Source of the DNA: Luminiphilus syltensis NOR5-1B
GTDB taxonomy: Bacteria > Pseudomonadota > Gammaproteobacteria > Pseudomonadales > Halieaceae
Direction of reading: 5' to 3'
DNA length: 64,000 nucleotides
Assembly: GCF_000158175.1 (NCBI RefSeq)
Contig: NZ_DS999411.1
Location: 2,339,784-2,403,783, forward strand
Part shown: positions 9,658 through 19,386 of the stretch, piece after piece
How positions within the stretch are numbered: the first letter of the stretch is position 1
How the letters are laid out: each line of letters opens with the position of its first letter
Notes under the pieces: generated by a model
Told to the model about the DNA's origin: nothing
Database searches by the model: none
What the model saw: the letters and a program-made list of their open reading frames with translations, nothing else
Position numbers and translations under genes: made by a program

Positions 9658-10755
9658 ATGCACGGCGCTCTACTTTTTTTGCTCCTCTTTTCGGCGGCGA
9701 TTCTAGGCTGGTATTTCTTTCTTCGAGGATCCGACCACTCGCGTTTTGATCGGGGTTATCCGACACCGCTCGCCGGGACAACCCCGAGCAGCGCGATTGA
9801 CGCGGTCAATCGTCAGGTTGCAGCGATAAGTGGCGATGCAGGATCGATAACCGGGGGCACGCGGGCAAAGATTGCTTCGCTCCGGGAGACGATGGACCGT
9901 TTTTTTAACCGGGATTACCTGTGTACTATCAGGCCGAGCGGTGCGGGCGAGCCTCGCGGTGAATGGGTTATACCGCCCCAGTGCGATTCGAGGTGCCGGC
10001 TGCTTTATATTCACGGCGGCGCCTTTATTGCCGGAAGCCCGATGAGCCACCGCAATATTACCGATCGACTGGCCAGGCAAACCGGGATGCCGGTCTTTTC
10101 CGTCGACTATCGACTCTGTCCGGAGCACAGTCGCCTCCGGGGTATCGAAGACTGTGTTGAGGCCTACCAATGGCTTGTGGAGAACAGTCCTGATGGACCC
10201 GAGACGGCGATGCGGGTGTCAGTCGCTGGTGATTCGGCCGGTGGCAACCTGACCCTGGTCACCGGGGCGTTGGCCCGGGATCGTGGCTTGAGGCCAGTGG
10301 ATGCGCTGATTGCAATCTGCGCCACTACAGATGCGACCATGGGGTCGCCGTCGCTGGTTTACAATCGCGACTCGGATCTCATGCTCGGTACGTCTTTCGG
10401 TGGTTTCATGAAGCTCCCAACCCTGGTTCGCGGTACATTGCTCGTCCTCACTGGTCGACGGTCCCCTGCCAATCCGCTGCTTTCTCCATTGTTGGGTGAG
10501 TTGAAGGGGCTGCCGCCGACGCTGCTGCAGGTCAGTGTTGACGAGATGCTCCTGGACGATTCGGTGCGCTTCTATCACAAGGCCGTTGAGCAAGGAGTCC
10601 CGGCTGTGCTGGAGACCTACGCCGGTATGATCCACGTCTGGCATCTGTTCAATCCGGAGCTCGATGAGGCCAACATCGCCCTTGAGCGGATAGCAGACTT
10701 TCTCCGCGAGCACGATTGCGCTCCCGGTAATGGGGTCGTCTCAGCCAGCGTATGA
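9658..10755 (+). CDS. alpha/beta hydrolase, hormone-sensitive lipase family
   Basis: 365 residues with an N-terminal hydrophobic anchor (LLFLLLFSAAILGWYFFL). The oxyanion-hole motif HGGAF begins at His119, the nucleophile is Ser193 in GDSAGGN, and the Asp (VDEMLLDD) and His (MIHVWHLF) of the triad follow in the expected order. This is the HSL/esterase type that acts on short or medium acyl esters, probably at the inner membrane. Its stop overlaps the start of the acyltransferase gene by 4 bp (ATGA), so the two probably act together on lipid acyl chains. The start has no clear ribosome binding site; an ATG 4 bp upstream is out of frame. Confidence 0.85.
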   Translation: MHGALLFLLLFSAAILGWYFFLRGSDHSRFDRGYPTPLAGTTPSSAIDAVNRQVAAISGDAGSITGGTRAKIASLRETMDRFFNRDYLCTIRPSGAGEPRGEWVIPPQCDSRCRLLYIHGGAFIAGSPMSHRNITDRLARQTGMPVFSVDYRLCPEHSRLRGIEDCVEAYQWLVENSPDGPETAMRVSVAGDSAGGNLTLVTGALARDRGLRPVDALIAICATTDATMGSPSLVYNRDSDLMLGTSFGGFMKLPTLVRGTLLVLTGRRSPANPLLSPLLGELKGLPPTLLQVSVDEMLLDDSVRFYHKAVEQGVPAVLETYAGMIHVWHLFNPELDEANIALERIADFLREHDCAPGNGVVSASV

Positions 10756-11615
10756 GATTTATTCGCTCGATTATCGTTTTTCTTTATACGGCCGCCTCGG
10801 TGGTGCCCGTTGCCACTGCGCTTCTCGTCATATCCCTTTTTGTAAACTCCCACAGACTCTGGTGGCTGTTCGTACGACCCTGGCTGGCCAGCGTTATTTG
10901 GGTGGCGCGATGGGTGGGCGGGGTACGCTATCGCATACGTGGCCTGGAGAACCTGCCCGAGCGCAGTGACAATCAACGCATCATTTTGTGCGCGAAGCAT
11001 CAGTCCACGTGGGAGACGTTTTTCTTTCCAAGCATGATGCCGCATCCACTGGCCTATGTTTTCAAGCGGGAGCTGCTCCGGATCCCCTTTTTTGGGTGGT
11101 CCATGGCACGCCTGGAGATGGTTCATATTGACCGGAGCGCCCGAAGCGAGGCCTGGAACAAGGTGGCCACCCTTGGTGTGCAACTGATGGACCGCGGCAA
11201 ATGGATCATTATGTTTCCCGAAGGCACTCGCGCGCCCCGGGGTGGGCAGGGGGATTATAAGACGGGGGCATCTCGCCTTGCCGTTGCCACCGGGGCGAGT
11301 GTGATTCCGATCGCCGTCGCTTCGGGTCGTTGCTGGCCCCGGCGCACCTGGCGCTTTATTCCCGGTACCATTGATGTTTCGATTGGTGAACCGATCAAAC
11401 CGCTACCGGATCAATCCCCGAGCGAACTGATGGTGCAGATAGAGGACTGGATTGAGCGCGAGATGCGCCTTATTGATGCAGAGGCCTATCCGGATTCCGA
11501 TCCGATAAAGCAGGCCATTGAGCGCGGCAGAAAGGCAGAGTTTCTTCGGGCTTCGTCGTACGAAGCACCGGATTTCGACAGTGCAGAGACGTCTACCGAC
11601 GAAGACACCCGCTAA
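10752..11615 (+). CDS. 1-acylglycerol-3-phosphate O-acyltransferase-like protein (PlsC family)
   Basis: 287 residues with an N-terminal membrane segment. It has the acyltransferase motif KHQSTWE (His-x4-Glu, where the classical form is His-x4-Asp) and the substrate motif FPEGTRAPRG. Such proteins transfer fatty acyl groups to lysophosphatidate or similar lysolipids at the inner membrane. The C-terminal 60 residues are charged and poorly conserved. It is translationally coupled to the preceding hydrolase. A chromosome usually carries several PlsC paralogues, so I do not assign plsC itself. Confidence 0.85.
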   Translation: MRFIRSIIVFLYTAASVVPVATALLVISLFVNSHRLWWLFVRPWLASVIWVARWVGGVRYRIRGLENLPERSDNQRIILCAKHQSTWETFFFPSMMPHPLAYVFKRELLRIPFFGWSMARLEMVHIDRSARSEAWNKVATLGVQLMDRGKWIIMFPEGTRAPRGGQGDYKTGASRLAVATGASVIPIAVASGRCWPRRTWRFIPGTIDVSIGEPIKPLPDQSPSELMVQIEDWIEREMRLIDAEAYPDSDPIKQAIERGRKAEFLRASSYEAPDFDSAETSTDEDTR

Positions 11616-11658
11616 CGGGCACCACTGTATTGACCATTGATTAACTGGAGGACGACGT

Positions 11659-12378
11659 ATGACGATTCAAACTCGATTGATTGATTATTCTCACGATGGC
11701 GTAGCGCTTCAAGGGGAACTGGCGTGGGACGACGCCGGTGGCCCCAAACCGGTGGTTCTGGTGGTGTCGACCTGGGCAGGGCGAACCGAGTTCGAGGGAA
11801 GCAAGGCAAAGATGCTGGCTGAGCTTGGTTACGTGGGCTTTGCTGTCGATATGTTTGGGAAGGGTGTGGTCGGCGATTCGGTAGAAGCCTGTAGCGCCAT
11901 GATTGAACCCTTGTTGGGTGATCGCGCGCTATTGCAGGCACGAATGGCCGCTGGTCTGGAGGCCGCTTCGGGTCAGCCCGAGGTCGCTGCGGGGCCCTCG
12001 GCGGCTATTGGTTTCTGTTTTGGCGGCCTTTCGGTGCTTGACCTGGCCCGCACCGGCGCCCATGTGGCAGGTGTTGTCTCATTCCATGGGCTGCTCGGCC
12101 CTGCAGACAATATTCCCGAGCCATCTATATCCGCCAAAGTCCTGGTGCTACACGGTTATGACGATCCGATGGCGACGCCTGATGCAGTTCTGGCTTTCGC
12201 CGATGAAATGGGCCGTGCGGGTGCGGATTGGCAGGTTCATGCCTATGGTGGGACCTACCATGCGTTCACCAATCCCGAGGCCAATAACCCGGAAATGGGC
12301 ACCATTTACAACGCGACTGCTGAGGCTCGCTCGTTCGCCAGCATGCGCGCGTTTCTCGCTGAAGTGTTGCCCGGCTGA
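11659..12378 (+). CDS. dienelactone hydrolase family protein
   Basis: 239 residues, alpha/beta hydrolase fold of the DLH type. The nucleophile elbow is GFCFGG with Cys120 as nucleophile, and the late His lies in YGGTYHAFTNP. The ribosome binding site (CTGGAGGA) is strong. Members hydrolyse lactones or esters; nothing nearby points to aromatic degradation, so the substrate is open. It overlaps the start of the methyltransferase gene by one base (TGATG), implying coupled expression. Confidence 0.87.
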   Translation: MTIQTRLIDYSHDGVALQGELAWDDAGGPKPVVLVVSTWAGRTEFEGSKAKMLAELGYVGFAVDMFGKGVVGDSVEACSAMIEPLLGDRALLQARMAAGLEAASGQPEVAAGPSAAIGFCFGGLSVLDLARTGAHVAGVVSFHGLLGPADNIPEPSISAKVLVLHGYDDPMATPDAVLAFADEMGRAGADWQVHAYGGTYHAFTNPEANNPEMGTIYNATAEARSFASMRAFLAEVLPG

Positions 12379-13001
12379 TGGGGTTTTACAGCCGCGAACT
12401 CCTACCGCGATGGATCACCTGCGCCTGCGGTGCCGAACCTATGGCGAAGCAGCGCGCCAAGATTGTGCCGCGGGCGCGGGGCCGGGTACTGGAAATGGGT
12501 TTGGGCGCGGGACACAACCTTCCGTATTACGACGCCAATCAGGTCACCTCCCTGGTGGGGATCGATCCCTGTGAAACGTCGTGGAAGCTGGCCGCGAAGC
12601 GTGTGGCCGCCACACCCTTCGACGTCCGCTTTATTGCCGGTAGTGCGGAGGATCTTCCGATCGAGGACGCATCGATGGATACCGTCGCGTTCACCTATAC
12701 GCTCTGTACGATCCCCGATCCGGTTGCGGCGTTGCGCGAGGCGCATCGGGTGCTCAGACCCGACGGGCAGTTGCTTTTCTGTGAACACGGTCGGGCGCCG
12801 GATGCCAGCGTTCGACGCTGGCAGGACCGTTTGAACCCCTTGTGGCGTCGGATTGCCGGCGGCTGCAATCTCAATCGCGATATTGTTGAAATACTGTTGG
12901 AGTCGGGCTTTCGAGGTGATGACATAGAGCATTTGTATCTGCCGAAAACGCCTCGTTTTGCAGGCTTCAACACCTGGGGCTGTGTTTTTCCCGCGCGCTA
13001 G
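12378..13001 (+). CDS. class I SAM-dependent methyltransferase
   Basis: 207 residues. Motif I VLEMGLGAGHNLPYY binds S-adenosylmethionine, followed by VGIDPCE (acidic end of strand 2), the AEDLPIEDASMDTV segment and the TLCTIPDP / REAHRVLRPDG post-motif region of the Methyltransf_11 type. The C-terminal region with PLWRRIAGGCNLNRD resembles membrane-associated or phospholipid-type methyltransferases, but the acceptor cannot be read from sequence. Coupled to the upstream DLH-type gene. Confidence 0.85.
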   Translation: MGFYSRELLPRWITCACGAEPMAKQRAKIVPRARGRVLEMGLGAGHNLPYYDANQVTSLVGIDPCETSWKLAAKRVAATPFDVRFIAGSAEDLPIEDASMDTVAFTYTLCTIPDPVAALREAHRVLRPDGQLLFCEHGRAPDASVRRWQDRLNPLWRRIAGGCNLNRDIVEILLESGFRGDDIEHLYLPKTPRFAGFNTWGCVFPAR

Positions 13002-13054
13002 TCGATGACGGTGAAAACTTCCCACAGAAGGTAGTGCGCTTTTTGGGGCAAGGC

Positions 13055-13084
13055 TGTTTGCTAGCCCCTCGAGTGGGCTACACT
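13055..13084 (+). promoter_or_regulatory. possible sigma-70 promoter for the lipoprotein genes
   Basis: A -35-like TGTTTG and a -10 TACACT are separated by 18 bp, with a short inverted repeat (GCCC...GGGC) in the spacer. The -10 ends only 6 bp before the ATG at 13091, so transcription from it would begin at or next to the start codon. By eye only. Confidence 0.35.
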
Positions 13085-13090
13085 GCCGGG

Positions 13091-13777
13091 ATGTCCTCCC
13101 GCCTCCTTATTGTTAGCTTGCTGATTATGCCCCTGCTCGCCTGCGGTGGCAGCCAGAAGCCAAAACCAGTCACTTTCGCGCCGGCCCGGCCCGCGGATTT
13201 TTCGGGTCATTGGGAGGTCGATTACAGCCGCAGCGAGAACGTACAAACCAAACTCAATGCGGTCATTCGCGAAGTGCAGCGCGAGCAGGCGAGGAGGGCA
13301 AGAGCCATTGAGCAGGGACGATCGCCGGGTCCCGCCCAATCCGGACGCAATTCGTGGCGCTCGATAATCGGGCTTGCCGAGATGGCCGATTTGATTACCG
13401 CCATAGAGCTGGTGGAGATTGTCCAGAGCGATCGCGAAGTGCGGATCAAGCGGGATAACAGCTTTGCCCTGATCTGCGATATTCGCAAGCCGCCACCGGT
13501 CGTACAGATGACGGCCTTTGGTTCTGAGCGCTGCGGCTGGGATGGCCATCAGCTTTATTTTCAAATTGCGCTGCCGGACGGCCTCACTATCGAGCATCGA
13601 ATTACCATGGCCCAAACCCGTGATTTGCTCGGTATATCGACGACGGTATCTTCCGGTCAGGTGAGCGAATCATTTCTGGTGAATAAGGTGTACGCGCGAT
13701 ACGACCCCGAGAGTGCGGGTTATCGCTGTCGGCAGACGCTGAGCAAAGGCCGTGTATGTTCTACCGAGGGCCTGTAA
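13091..13777 (+). CDS. lipoprotein of unknown function
   Basis: 228 residues from the ATG at 13091, chosen because it gives a clean lipoprotein signal peptide with lipobox LLAC. The mature part begins with a flexible linker and DFSGHWEVDYSRSEN, a phrase seen in small beta-rich lipocalin-like periplasmic proteins, but no family is assigned. It contains several cysteines (ICDIR, ERCGW, CRQ). It overlaps the next lipoprotein gene by one base (TAATG), and the two probably form an operon running into rlmKL. Confidence 0.8.
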   Translation: MSSRLLIVSLLIMPLLACGGSQKPKPVTFAPARPADFSGHWEVDYSRSENVQTKLNAVIREVQREQARRARAIEQGRSPGPAQSGRNSWRSIIGLAEMADLITAIELVEIVQSDREVRIKRDNSFALICDIRKPPPVVQMTAFGSERCGWDGHQLYFQIALPDGLTIEHRITMAQTRDLLGISTTVSSGQVSESFLVNKVYARYDPESAGYRCRQTLSKGRVCSTEGL

Positions 13778-14919
13778 TGCACAGTCGATTGTCGGCTTCG
13801 GCTTCCCGGGCGTTAGTGGTTGGCTTTCTGGTGTCGTTTTTGGCTGCTTGCGGCGGCGCTCGACCTGCGGTAACCGAGACTGCGCCCAGCGCCGTTTCGA
13901 CCGTGAGCTGGCCTGCCAGTGTGCCAGACACCTCGCTGTTTACCGCCCCACAGGGTTATCCTGCGATCGAGTTGGGTGTGGTCATCTTTGATCCCGCCAC
14001 CGCCACCGTTAGCGACGAAGCCCACGTCGCCCTGCGCGAGGTCGAAGCTCGCCTTTTGGCCAGCACACTCCGGGATACCTTGACCGCAAGCGGCAATTGG
14101 GGTGCGGTGCGGGTGCTGCCAGCGGCGAGCCCTATTGTTCCTGTCATTCTGTCTGGTCAGATACTGCATTCCGATGGGCGGGATCTGGTGGTTGCGATCG
14201 ACGTGCAGGATGCCAGCGGCGAAGTGTGGTTACAGCGAACTTACCGGCAGCAGGTTGGCGCCTCGGTCTATCCCGAGCCCGCAGGGACCACTGCCTTCCA
14301 CGATCTGTTTAACGCGATCGCCAACGATGTACTCGCGGCGGCCAAAGGTCTTCCCGACTCGGCGACTGCGCGGCTGCCGTTGCTGTCCGAGTTACGTTAT
14401 GCCGCGGACTTATTACCCGAGGCGTTCGGCGCCTACCTTGAAGAGTCAGCGCCGGGGATGCTGGCCATTGCTCGCCTACCGGCGACCTCGGATCCCATGT
14501 TTGCCCGCATCAACCGGATCCGCAATCAGGAATACCTGTTTGTGGATACGGTAGATGAGCAGTTCCTGGATATGCGTCAGCGGTTAAGCCCGGTGTACTC
14601 GCTCTGGCGCCAGGCGACGTTTGAACAGGCGGCTTATTTCGATTCCTATCGCGACCGGGCAGGTCAGCGCGAGCTTAGTGCGCCCAAAGGGAGTTTTGCA
14701 GCGATGCAGCAGGTTTATGCGACCTATCGCTCGGTGCGGGTTCAGGAGCAGGATCTTTTCGAGCTCGCGCTCGGTTTTGGTAATGAAGTTGAGGACACCG
14801 TAGTCGATACCGGCGATCGGGTATTTCGGCTGACGGGGACCCTCGACAGCCAGTACGAGGAGTGGCGCCGTATTCTTGCGCAGATCTTTGCTCTGGAGAT
14901 GGGAGCAACCGGTGGCTGA
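13777..14919 (+). CDS. lipoprotein of unknown function
   Basis: 380 residues from the ATG at 13777 (one-base overlap with the upstream stop). A signal peptide ends in the lipobox LAAC. The mature region starts with alternating beta/alpha segments (ELGVVIFDPATATV, PVILSGQILHSDGRDLVVAIDVQDASG) like proteins that build an LpoB/CsgG-type alpha/beta sandwich. A mainly helical second half follows, rich in Tyr, Arg and Glu. I cannot name the family. It overlaps the GTG start of rlmKL by 8 bp. Confidence 0.78.
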   Translation: MHSRLSASASRALVVGFLVSFLAACGGARPAVTETAPSAVSTVSWPASVPDTSLFTAPQGYPAIELGVVIFDPATATVSDEAHVALREVEARLLASTLRDTLTASGNWGAVRVLPAASPIVPVILSGQILHSDGRDLVVAIDVQDASGEVWLQRTYRQQVGASVYPEPAGTTAFHDLFNAIANDVLAAAKGLPDSATARLPLLSELRYAADLLPEAFGAYLEESAPGMLAIARLPATSDPMFARINRIRNQEYLFVDTVDEQFLDMRQRLSPVYSLWRQATFEQAAYFDSYRDRAGQRELSAPKGSFAAMQQVYATYRSVRVQEQDLFELALGFGNEVEDTVVDTGDRVFRLTGTLDSQYEEWRRILAQIFALEMGATGG

Positions 14920-17122
14920 ATGCCAATTCCTCGCTACCTGCCCTAAGGGTCTTGGTGGTTTACTCGCGCAGGAGCTGGAGTCACTCGGTGCGGTCGAGTG
15001 TCGAGAGACACCGGCGGGGGTCGCGTTTAGCGGGTCTATGGCGCTGGGTTATCGAGTCTGCCTGTGGAGTCGAATTGCCAACCGCTTGTTGTTGATTCTG
15101 TCTCAGTTTGCAGCAGAATCCGCGGATGATCTGTACGAGGGCATTACCCGGCTGGCGTGGCAGGATCATCTCGCTCCGGAAAAGACGCTGGCCGTCGATT
15201 TCTCGGGTCGCTCAGACGATATTCGCAATACACAATTTGGCGCACAGCGTTGTAAGGATGCGGTTGTCGACGCGATACGAGCGCGCCGGGGAGCGCGCCC
15301 CAATGTAGACCTGCAATCGCCAGATCTTCGCCTGAACGTCCGTTTGCACCGGGGTCATGTTTCGGTAGGCATTGATCTGTCGGGTACGTCGCTGCACCGC
15401 CGCGGCTACCGGCTTGATGGTGGCAAGGCGCCGCTCAAGGAGAATTTAGCGGCCGCGGTCCTGATGCGCTGCTCATGGCCCGAGCTCGCCGCCCAGGGGT
15501 GGCCGCTTATCGACCCGATGTGCGGCTCCGGGACTTTACTGCTCGAGGCGGCGCTGATGGCGATGAACTGTGCGCCGGGGATGCATCGTGAGCGTTTTGG
15601 TTTCCACGGCTGGGCGCAGCATAGCGAAGCCCAGTGGCAGGCGATTGTCAGTGACGCCCGGGATCAACAGCGACCGCTGGTTGAAGGTTGCGAGTTGCGT
15701 GGCTATGACGGGGATATCAGAGCGGTCGACAGAGCCCAGGAAAATGCCCGCCGTCTGGGCTTCGAAGACAGCGTCAGAATTCGTTGTAAACCCCTCAATG
15801 AGCTGGTCAGACCGACCCACCGAGTGATGCCCTCGGGCTTGATTGTCTGTAACCCGCCGTGGGGAGAGCGGATGGGTGGAGCGGATTCACTACCGTTTTT
15901 GTACCGTCAATTGGGTGAGACGCTGCATCGAGAGTTTCAGGGCTGGAATGCGGGCATTCTCACCAGCGAACTGGCTCTGGGTCGAGCGGTGGGTTTGCGC
16001 AGTCACAAGCAATACAAATTGAACAACGGTGCGGTCGACGTGCAGCTACTGCTCTTCAGACTCGATGCTGAGAATCGGTTATCGGATCCTCCCGCTGCGG
16101 TTGCCGACCCATCGGGCAAGGGGGGTGATCCGTGGAAAAAATCTCACGCCCCATCCCCCCCCGAGACCCTTTCGGACGGGGCGATCATGTTCGCCAACCG
16201 CATCAAGAAAAATCGCCGGCGTCTGAAATCCTGGCTGCGCACCACGGGGACCACGTGCTATCGAATTTACGATGCGGATATTCCCGAGTATGCCGTCGCA
16301 GTCGACGTCTACAACGACCGACTCCACGTCGCCGAGTACGCGCCACCCAAAGACATCGATGAAGCGGTGGCCGCGGCGCGCTTCAATGAGGCTGTAGCGG
16401 TGCTACCCACAGCCTTGAGCCTGCCGCCCGATACTGAAATTGCCTGCAAGCGCCGACAACGACAGTCTGGACGCGACCAATACCAGCGCCTTGCTCAGCG
16501 CGGGGAGCGTTTCGTGGTTGATGAGGGGCGGGTTAAGCTGCTGGTGAATCTCCACGATTATCTCGATACCGGCTTATTTCTCGATCACCGACCCCTGCGT
16601 GAACGAATTGGCAAAGAAGCCAGGGGCGGTCATTTCCTGAACCTGTTCTGTTACACCGGCGTGGCAACACTGCACGCCGCCCTGGGCGGTGCCATAACCA
16701 CCACGAGTGTTGATCTGTCGAACACCTACCTGCGCTGGTTTGAGGATAATCTGGCGCTCAACGGACTCTCCGAGCGCCAGCATCGAGCAATCCGCAGCGA
16801 TGCCCGGGAGTTTTTGGAGACCAGTCAGCAGCGGTTTGATCTCATTCTCCTCGATCCGCCGTCTTTCTCGAATTCGAAGTCCACCGACGAGAGCTTTGAA
16901 GTGCAGCGCGACCACGCAAGACTGGTGGCGATGACGATGAAGCTACTGCGCCCACAGGGTACCCTGTATTTTTCCAATAACCGACGGCGTTTCAAGCTCG
17001 ATGAGCACCTTGAAACCGAGTTTTCGGTGTCGGATATCACCTCGCAGACGATACCCGAGGATTTTATTCGGCGATCCAATATCCACCATTGCTTTCGCAT
17101 CAGGCATTGCACTGACGATTGA
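14912..17122 (+). CDS. rlmKL: 23S rRNA (guanine-N2)/(guanine-N7) methyltransferase RlmKL
   Basis: Bifunctional enzyme that methylates G2445 (N2) and G2069 (N7) of 23S rRNA. I start at GTG 14912, preceded by GGGAG, giving 736 residues; the upstream ATG reading adds a non-homologous leader. Order: THUMP domain (about 45-155), RlmL methyltransferase with DPMCGSGTLLLEAALMA and the catalytic VCNPPWGERMG, then the RlmK methyltransferase with LNLFCYTGVATLHAALGGA and LLDPPSFSNSK. Both catalytic units look complete. It is the last gene of the lipoprotein-led group. Confidence 0.95.
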   Translation: MAECQFLATCPKGLGGLLAQELESLGAVECRETPAGVAFSGSMALGYRVCLWSRIANRLLLILSQFAAESADDLYEGITRLAWQDHLAPEKTLAVDFSGRSDDIRNTQFGAQRCKDAVVDAIRARRGARPNVDLQSPDLRLNVRLHRGHVSVGIDLSGTSLHRRGYRLDGGKAPLKENLAAAVLMRCSWPELAAQGWPLIDPMCGSGTLLLEAALMAMNCAPGMHRERFGFHGWAQHSEAQWQAIVSDARDQQRPLVEGCELRGYDGDIRAVDRAQENARRLGFEDSVRIRCKPLNELVRPTHRVMPSGLIVCNPPWGERMGGADSLPFLYRQLGETLHREFQGWNAGILTSELALGRAVGLRSHKQYKLNNGAVDVQLLLFRLDAENRLSDPPAAVADPSGKGGDPWKKSHAPSPPETLSDGAIMFANRIKKNRRRLKSWLRTTGTTCYRIYDADIPEYAVAVDVYNDRLHVAEYAPPKDIDEAVAAARFNEAVAVLPTALSLPPDTEIACKRRQRQSGRDQYQRLAQRGERFVVDEGRVKLLVNLHDYLDTGLFLDHRPLRERIGKEARGGHFLNLFCYTGVATLHAALGGAITTTSVDLSNTYLRWFEDNLALNGLSERQHRAIRSDAREFLETSQQRFDLILLDPPSFSNSKSTDESFEVQRDHARLVAMTMKLLRPQGTLYFSNNRRRFKLDEHLETEFSVSDITSQTIPEDFIRRSNIHHCFRIRHCTDD

Positions 17123-17175
17123 GCCGTCAGCACGATACCAGGCGCCACCCGGTAGTCAGAGCGTCCAGTCAGCAA

Positions 17176-17272
17176 ATGCGACGACGTCAAGGTCTACAGC
17201 TGATAAACTTACGCCCCTTATGATTTTGGTCTATGGCATTGGAATCTTGTGCTGAGGCGCTCGTTTGCGCCT
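17176..17272 (+). promoter_or_regulatory. possible leu leader peptide and hairpin upstream of leuC
   Basis: A 15-codon ORF (17176-17223, MRRRQGLQLINLRPL) has four leucine codons, two of them TTA and one CTA, which are rare in this GC-rich sequence. A 6-bp perfect hairpin AGGCGC/GCGCCT follows at 17255-17272, before leuC. Leucine-rich leader peptides control leu operons by attenuation in enterics. No clear ribosome binding site or U-run terminator is seen, so this is only a candidate. Confidence 0.2.
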
Positions 17273-17308
17273 GGACCTGGTCGATAAACATTGATTGGAG
17301 ACCGTGAA

Positions 17309-18736
17309 ATGGGTAAGACCCTCTACGACAAGCTGTGGGATAACCACCTCGTCGAACAGCGCGAAGATGGCACCGCGCTGATCTATATCGATCGCCACCT
17401 GTTGCATGAAGTGACGTCCCCTCAGGCTTTTGAAGGGTTGCGTCTGGCCGGGCGTGCGCCGTGGCGTATCAGCGCGAATATTGCGGTTCCGGACCACAAT
17501 GTATCGACGGATCGCACCGAACGACTGGCCGGCGTCCAGGCGCTGAAAGATGAGGTGTCCCGCATTCAGCTCACCACGCTGGACGACAACTGTGCAGCCT
17601 TTGATATCCCCGAAATTCCGCTGGATGACCTACGACAGGGGATTGTTCATGTAATGGGGCCCGAGCAGGGGGCGACGCTTCCCGGCATGACCATCGTCTG
17701 TGGCGATTCCCATACTTCGACTCACGGTGCGCTGGGCGCGCTGGCCCACGGTATTGGCACCTCTGAAGTCGAGCACGTGCTCGCCACGCAATGCCTTATC
17801 GGGCGGAAGATGAAGAATTTCCGGATTGAGGTGCGCGGCCCATTGGGTCTGGGCGTCACCGCGAAGGATGTTGCCCTCGCGATTATTGGAAAAATTGGCA
17901 CCGCGGGCGGTACTGGCTTTGCCATCGAATTCGCGGGAGACGCCATTCGCGGCCTGACCATGGAAGGTCGAATGTCGTTGTGCAATATGGCGATTGAGGC
18001 GGGCGCCCGCTCGGGTCTCATCGCGGTCGACGAGACCACGCTTGAATACGTTGAGGGCAAACCTTACTCACCCAAAGGGGACGAGTGGGAGGCGGCCAAG
18101 GCCTTTTGGTCGACACTGCACTCTGATGATGATGCTGTATTTGAGCGTGAGCTGGTGTTGGAGGCAGCCGATATCAAGCCGCAGGTGACCTGGGGTACGT
18201 CGCCAGAGATGGTGGTCGATATCGGCGGGCGTGTGCCCCTCATGAGCGAGATGGCTACGGATACAGCTCGAAGCGGACTTAAGCGTGCGCTGGACTACAT
18301 GGGTTTGGAAGAAGGTCAGCGGATTGAAGATATCGAGCCCAATGTGGTTTTCATTGGCTCTTGCACCAATTCCCGTATCGAGGATATCCGTGCCGCGGCA
18401 AAAGTGGCGCGGGGTCGCAAGGTCGCCGGTGGTATCAAGCAGGCGCTGGTTGTCCCCGGATCGGGGTTGGTGAAGCAACAAGCCGAAGCCGAAGGTCTGG
18501 ACAAGATCTTGCTGGAGGCCGGCTTCGAGTGGCGAGAACCCGGTTGTTCGATGTGTCTGGCTATGAATGCCGACAAGCTGTCCCCGGGAGATCGATGTGC
18601 CAGCACATCGAATCGAAACTTTGAAGGCCGACAGGGGTTTGGTGGTCGGACTCATTTGGTGAGTCCGGCGATGGCTGCAGCGGCAGCAGTAACCGGCCGA
18701 TTTGTCGACGTGAGAACTCTGGAGGAGATGAGCTAA
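17309..18736 (+). CDS. leuC: 3-isopropylmalate dehydratase large subunit
   Basis: Isomerises 2-isopropylmalate to 3-isopropylmalate in leucine synthesis, as a heterodimer with LeuD. Start at ATG 17309 ([15 protein letters not shown]), 475 residues, ribosome binding site TTGGAG. The [4Fe-4S] ligands are in [10 protein letters not shown] and CSMCLAMN, with the aconitase-family [22 protein letters not shown] stretch well preserved in parts. The stop overlaps the leuD ATG by one base. Followed by leuD, leuB and asd on the same strand, the order seen in Pseudomonas. Confidence 0.97.
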   Translation: MGKTLYDKLWDNHLVEQREDGTALIYIDRHLLHEVTSPQAFEGLRLAGRAPWRISANIAVPDHNVSTDRTERLAGVQALKDEVSRIQLTTLDDNCAAFDIPEIPLDDLRQGIVHVMGPEQGATLPGMTIVCGDSHTSTHGALGALAHGIGTSEVEHVLATQCLIGRKMKNFRIEVRGPLGLGVTAKDVALAIIGKIGTAGGTGFAIEFAGDAIRGLTMEGRMSLCNMAIEAGARSGLIAVDETTLEYVEGKPYSPKGDEWEAAKAFWSTLHSDDDAVFERELVLEAADIKPQVTWGTSPEMVVDIGGRVPLMSEMATDTARSGLKRALDYMGLEEGQRIEDIEPNVVFIGSCTNSRIEDIRAAAKVARGRKVAGGIKQALVVPGSGLVKQQAEAEGLDKILLEAGFEWREPGCSMCLAMNADKLSPGDRCASTSNRNFEGRQGFGGRTHLVSPAMAAAAAVTGRFVDVRTLEEMS

Positions 18737-19386
18737 TGCTAGCGTTTACCGTGCATTCGGGTTTGGTCGCGCCAATGGATCGCGCCAATGTTGATACCGA
18801 TATGATTGTCCCCAAACAGTTCCTCAAGTCGATCAAGCGGACTGGCTTTGGGCCCAATTTGTTCGACGAAATGCGCTATCTCGACGAGGGCCAGCCCGGC
18901 GTTGACTGCAGCGGACGGCCATTGAATCCGGATTTTCCCCTCAACTTCGAGCGTTATCAGGGCGCCTCGGTATTGCTGGCCCGGGAAAATTTCGGTTGTG
19001 GATCAAGCCGTGAGCACGCCCCCTGGGCGCTTGTCGATTATGGTTTTCGCTGTGTTATCGCTCCCAGCTTCGCCGAAATTTTCAATGGCAACAGTTTCAA
19101 AAATGGCTTGCTGCCGATTCCGCTGGATAGCGACATTGTCGATCGTTTGTTTGCGGCCATGTACGAGACACCGGGTTATGCGCTCACTATCGATCTCGAG
19201 CGACAGGTCGTCATTGAACCCAACGGCGAAGAGATAAGCTTCGAAGTTGATGCCTTTCGGCGTGACTGCCTGCTTAAAGGCCTGGATGATATCGGTATTA
19301 CCTTGCAGAGCGCCGACGCCATCAGGCAGTTCGAGTCGGGTTATCAGAAAACCTACCCCTGGCTCTTTCACCGCCTGGAGGTCTGA
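18736..19386 (+). CDS. leuD: 3-isopropylmalate dehydratase small subunit
   Basis: The swivel-domain partner of LeuC, 216 residues, usual length. Recognisable segments are [17 protein letters not shown] near the N-terminus and the substrate-binding loop [14 protein letters not shown]. Overlaps leuC and leuB by one base at each end, so leuCDB is a tightly coupled unit. Confidence 0.97.
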   Translation: MLAFTVHSGLVAPMDRANVDTDMIVPKQFLKSIKRTGFGPNLFDEMRYLDEGQPGVDCSGRPLNPDFPLNFERYQGASVLLARENFGCGSSREHAPWALVDYGFRCVIAPSFAEIFNGNSFKNGLLPIPLDSDIVDRLFAAMYETPGYALTIDLERQVVIEPNGEEISFEVDAFRRDCLLKGLDDIGITLQSADAIRQFESGYQKTYPWLFHRLEV

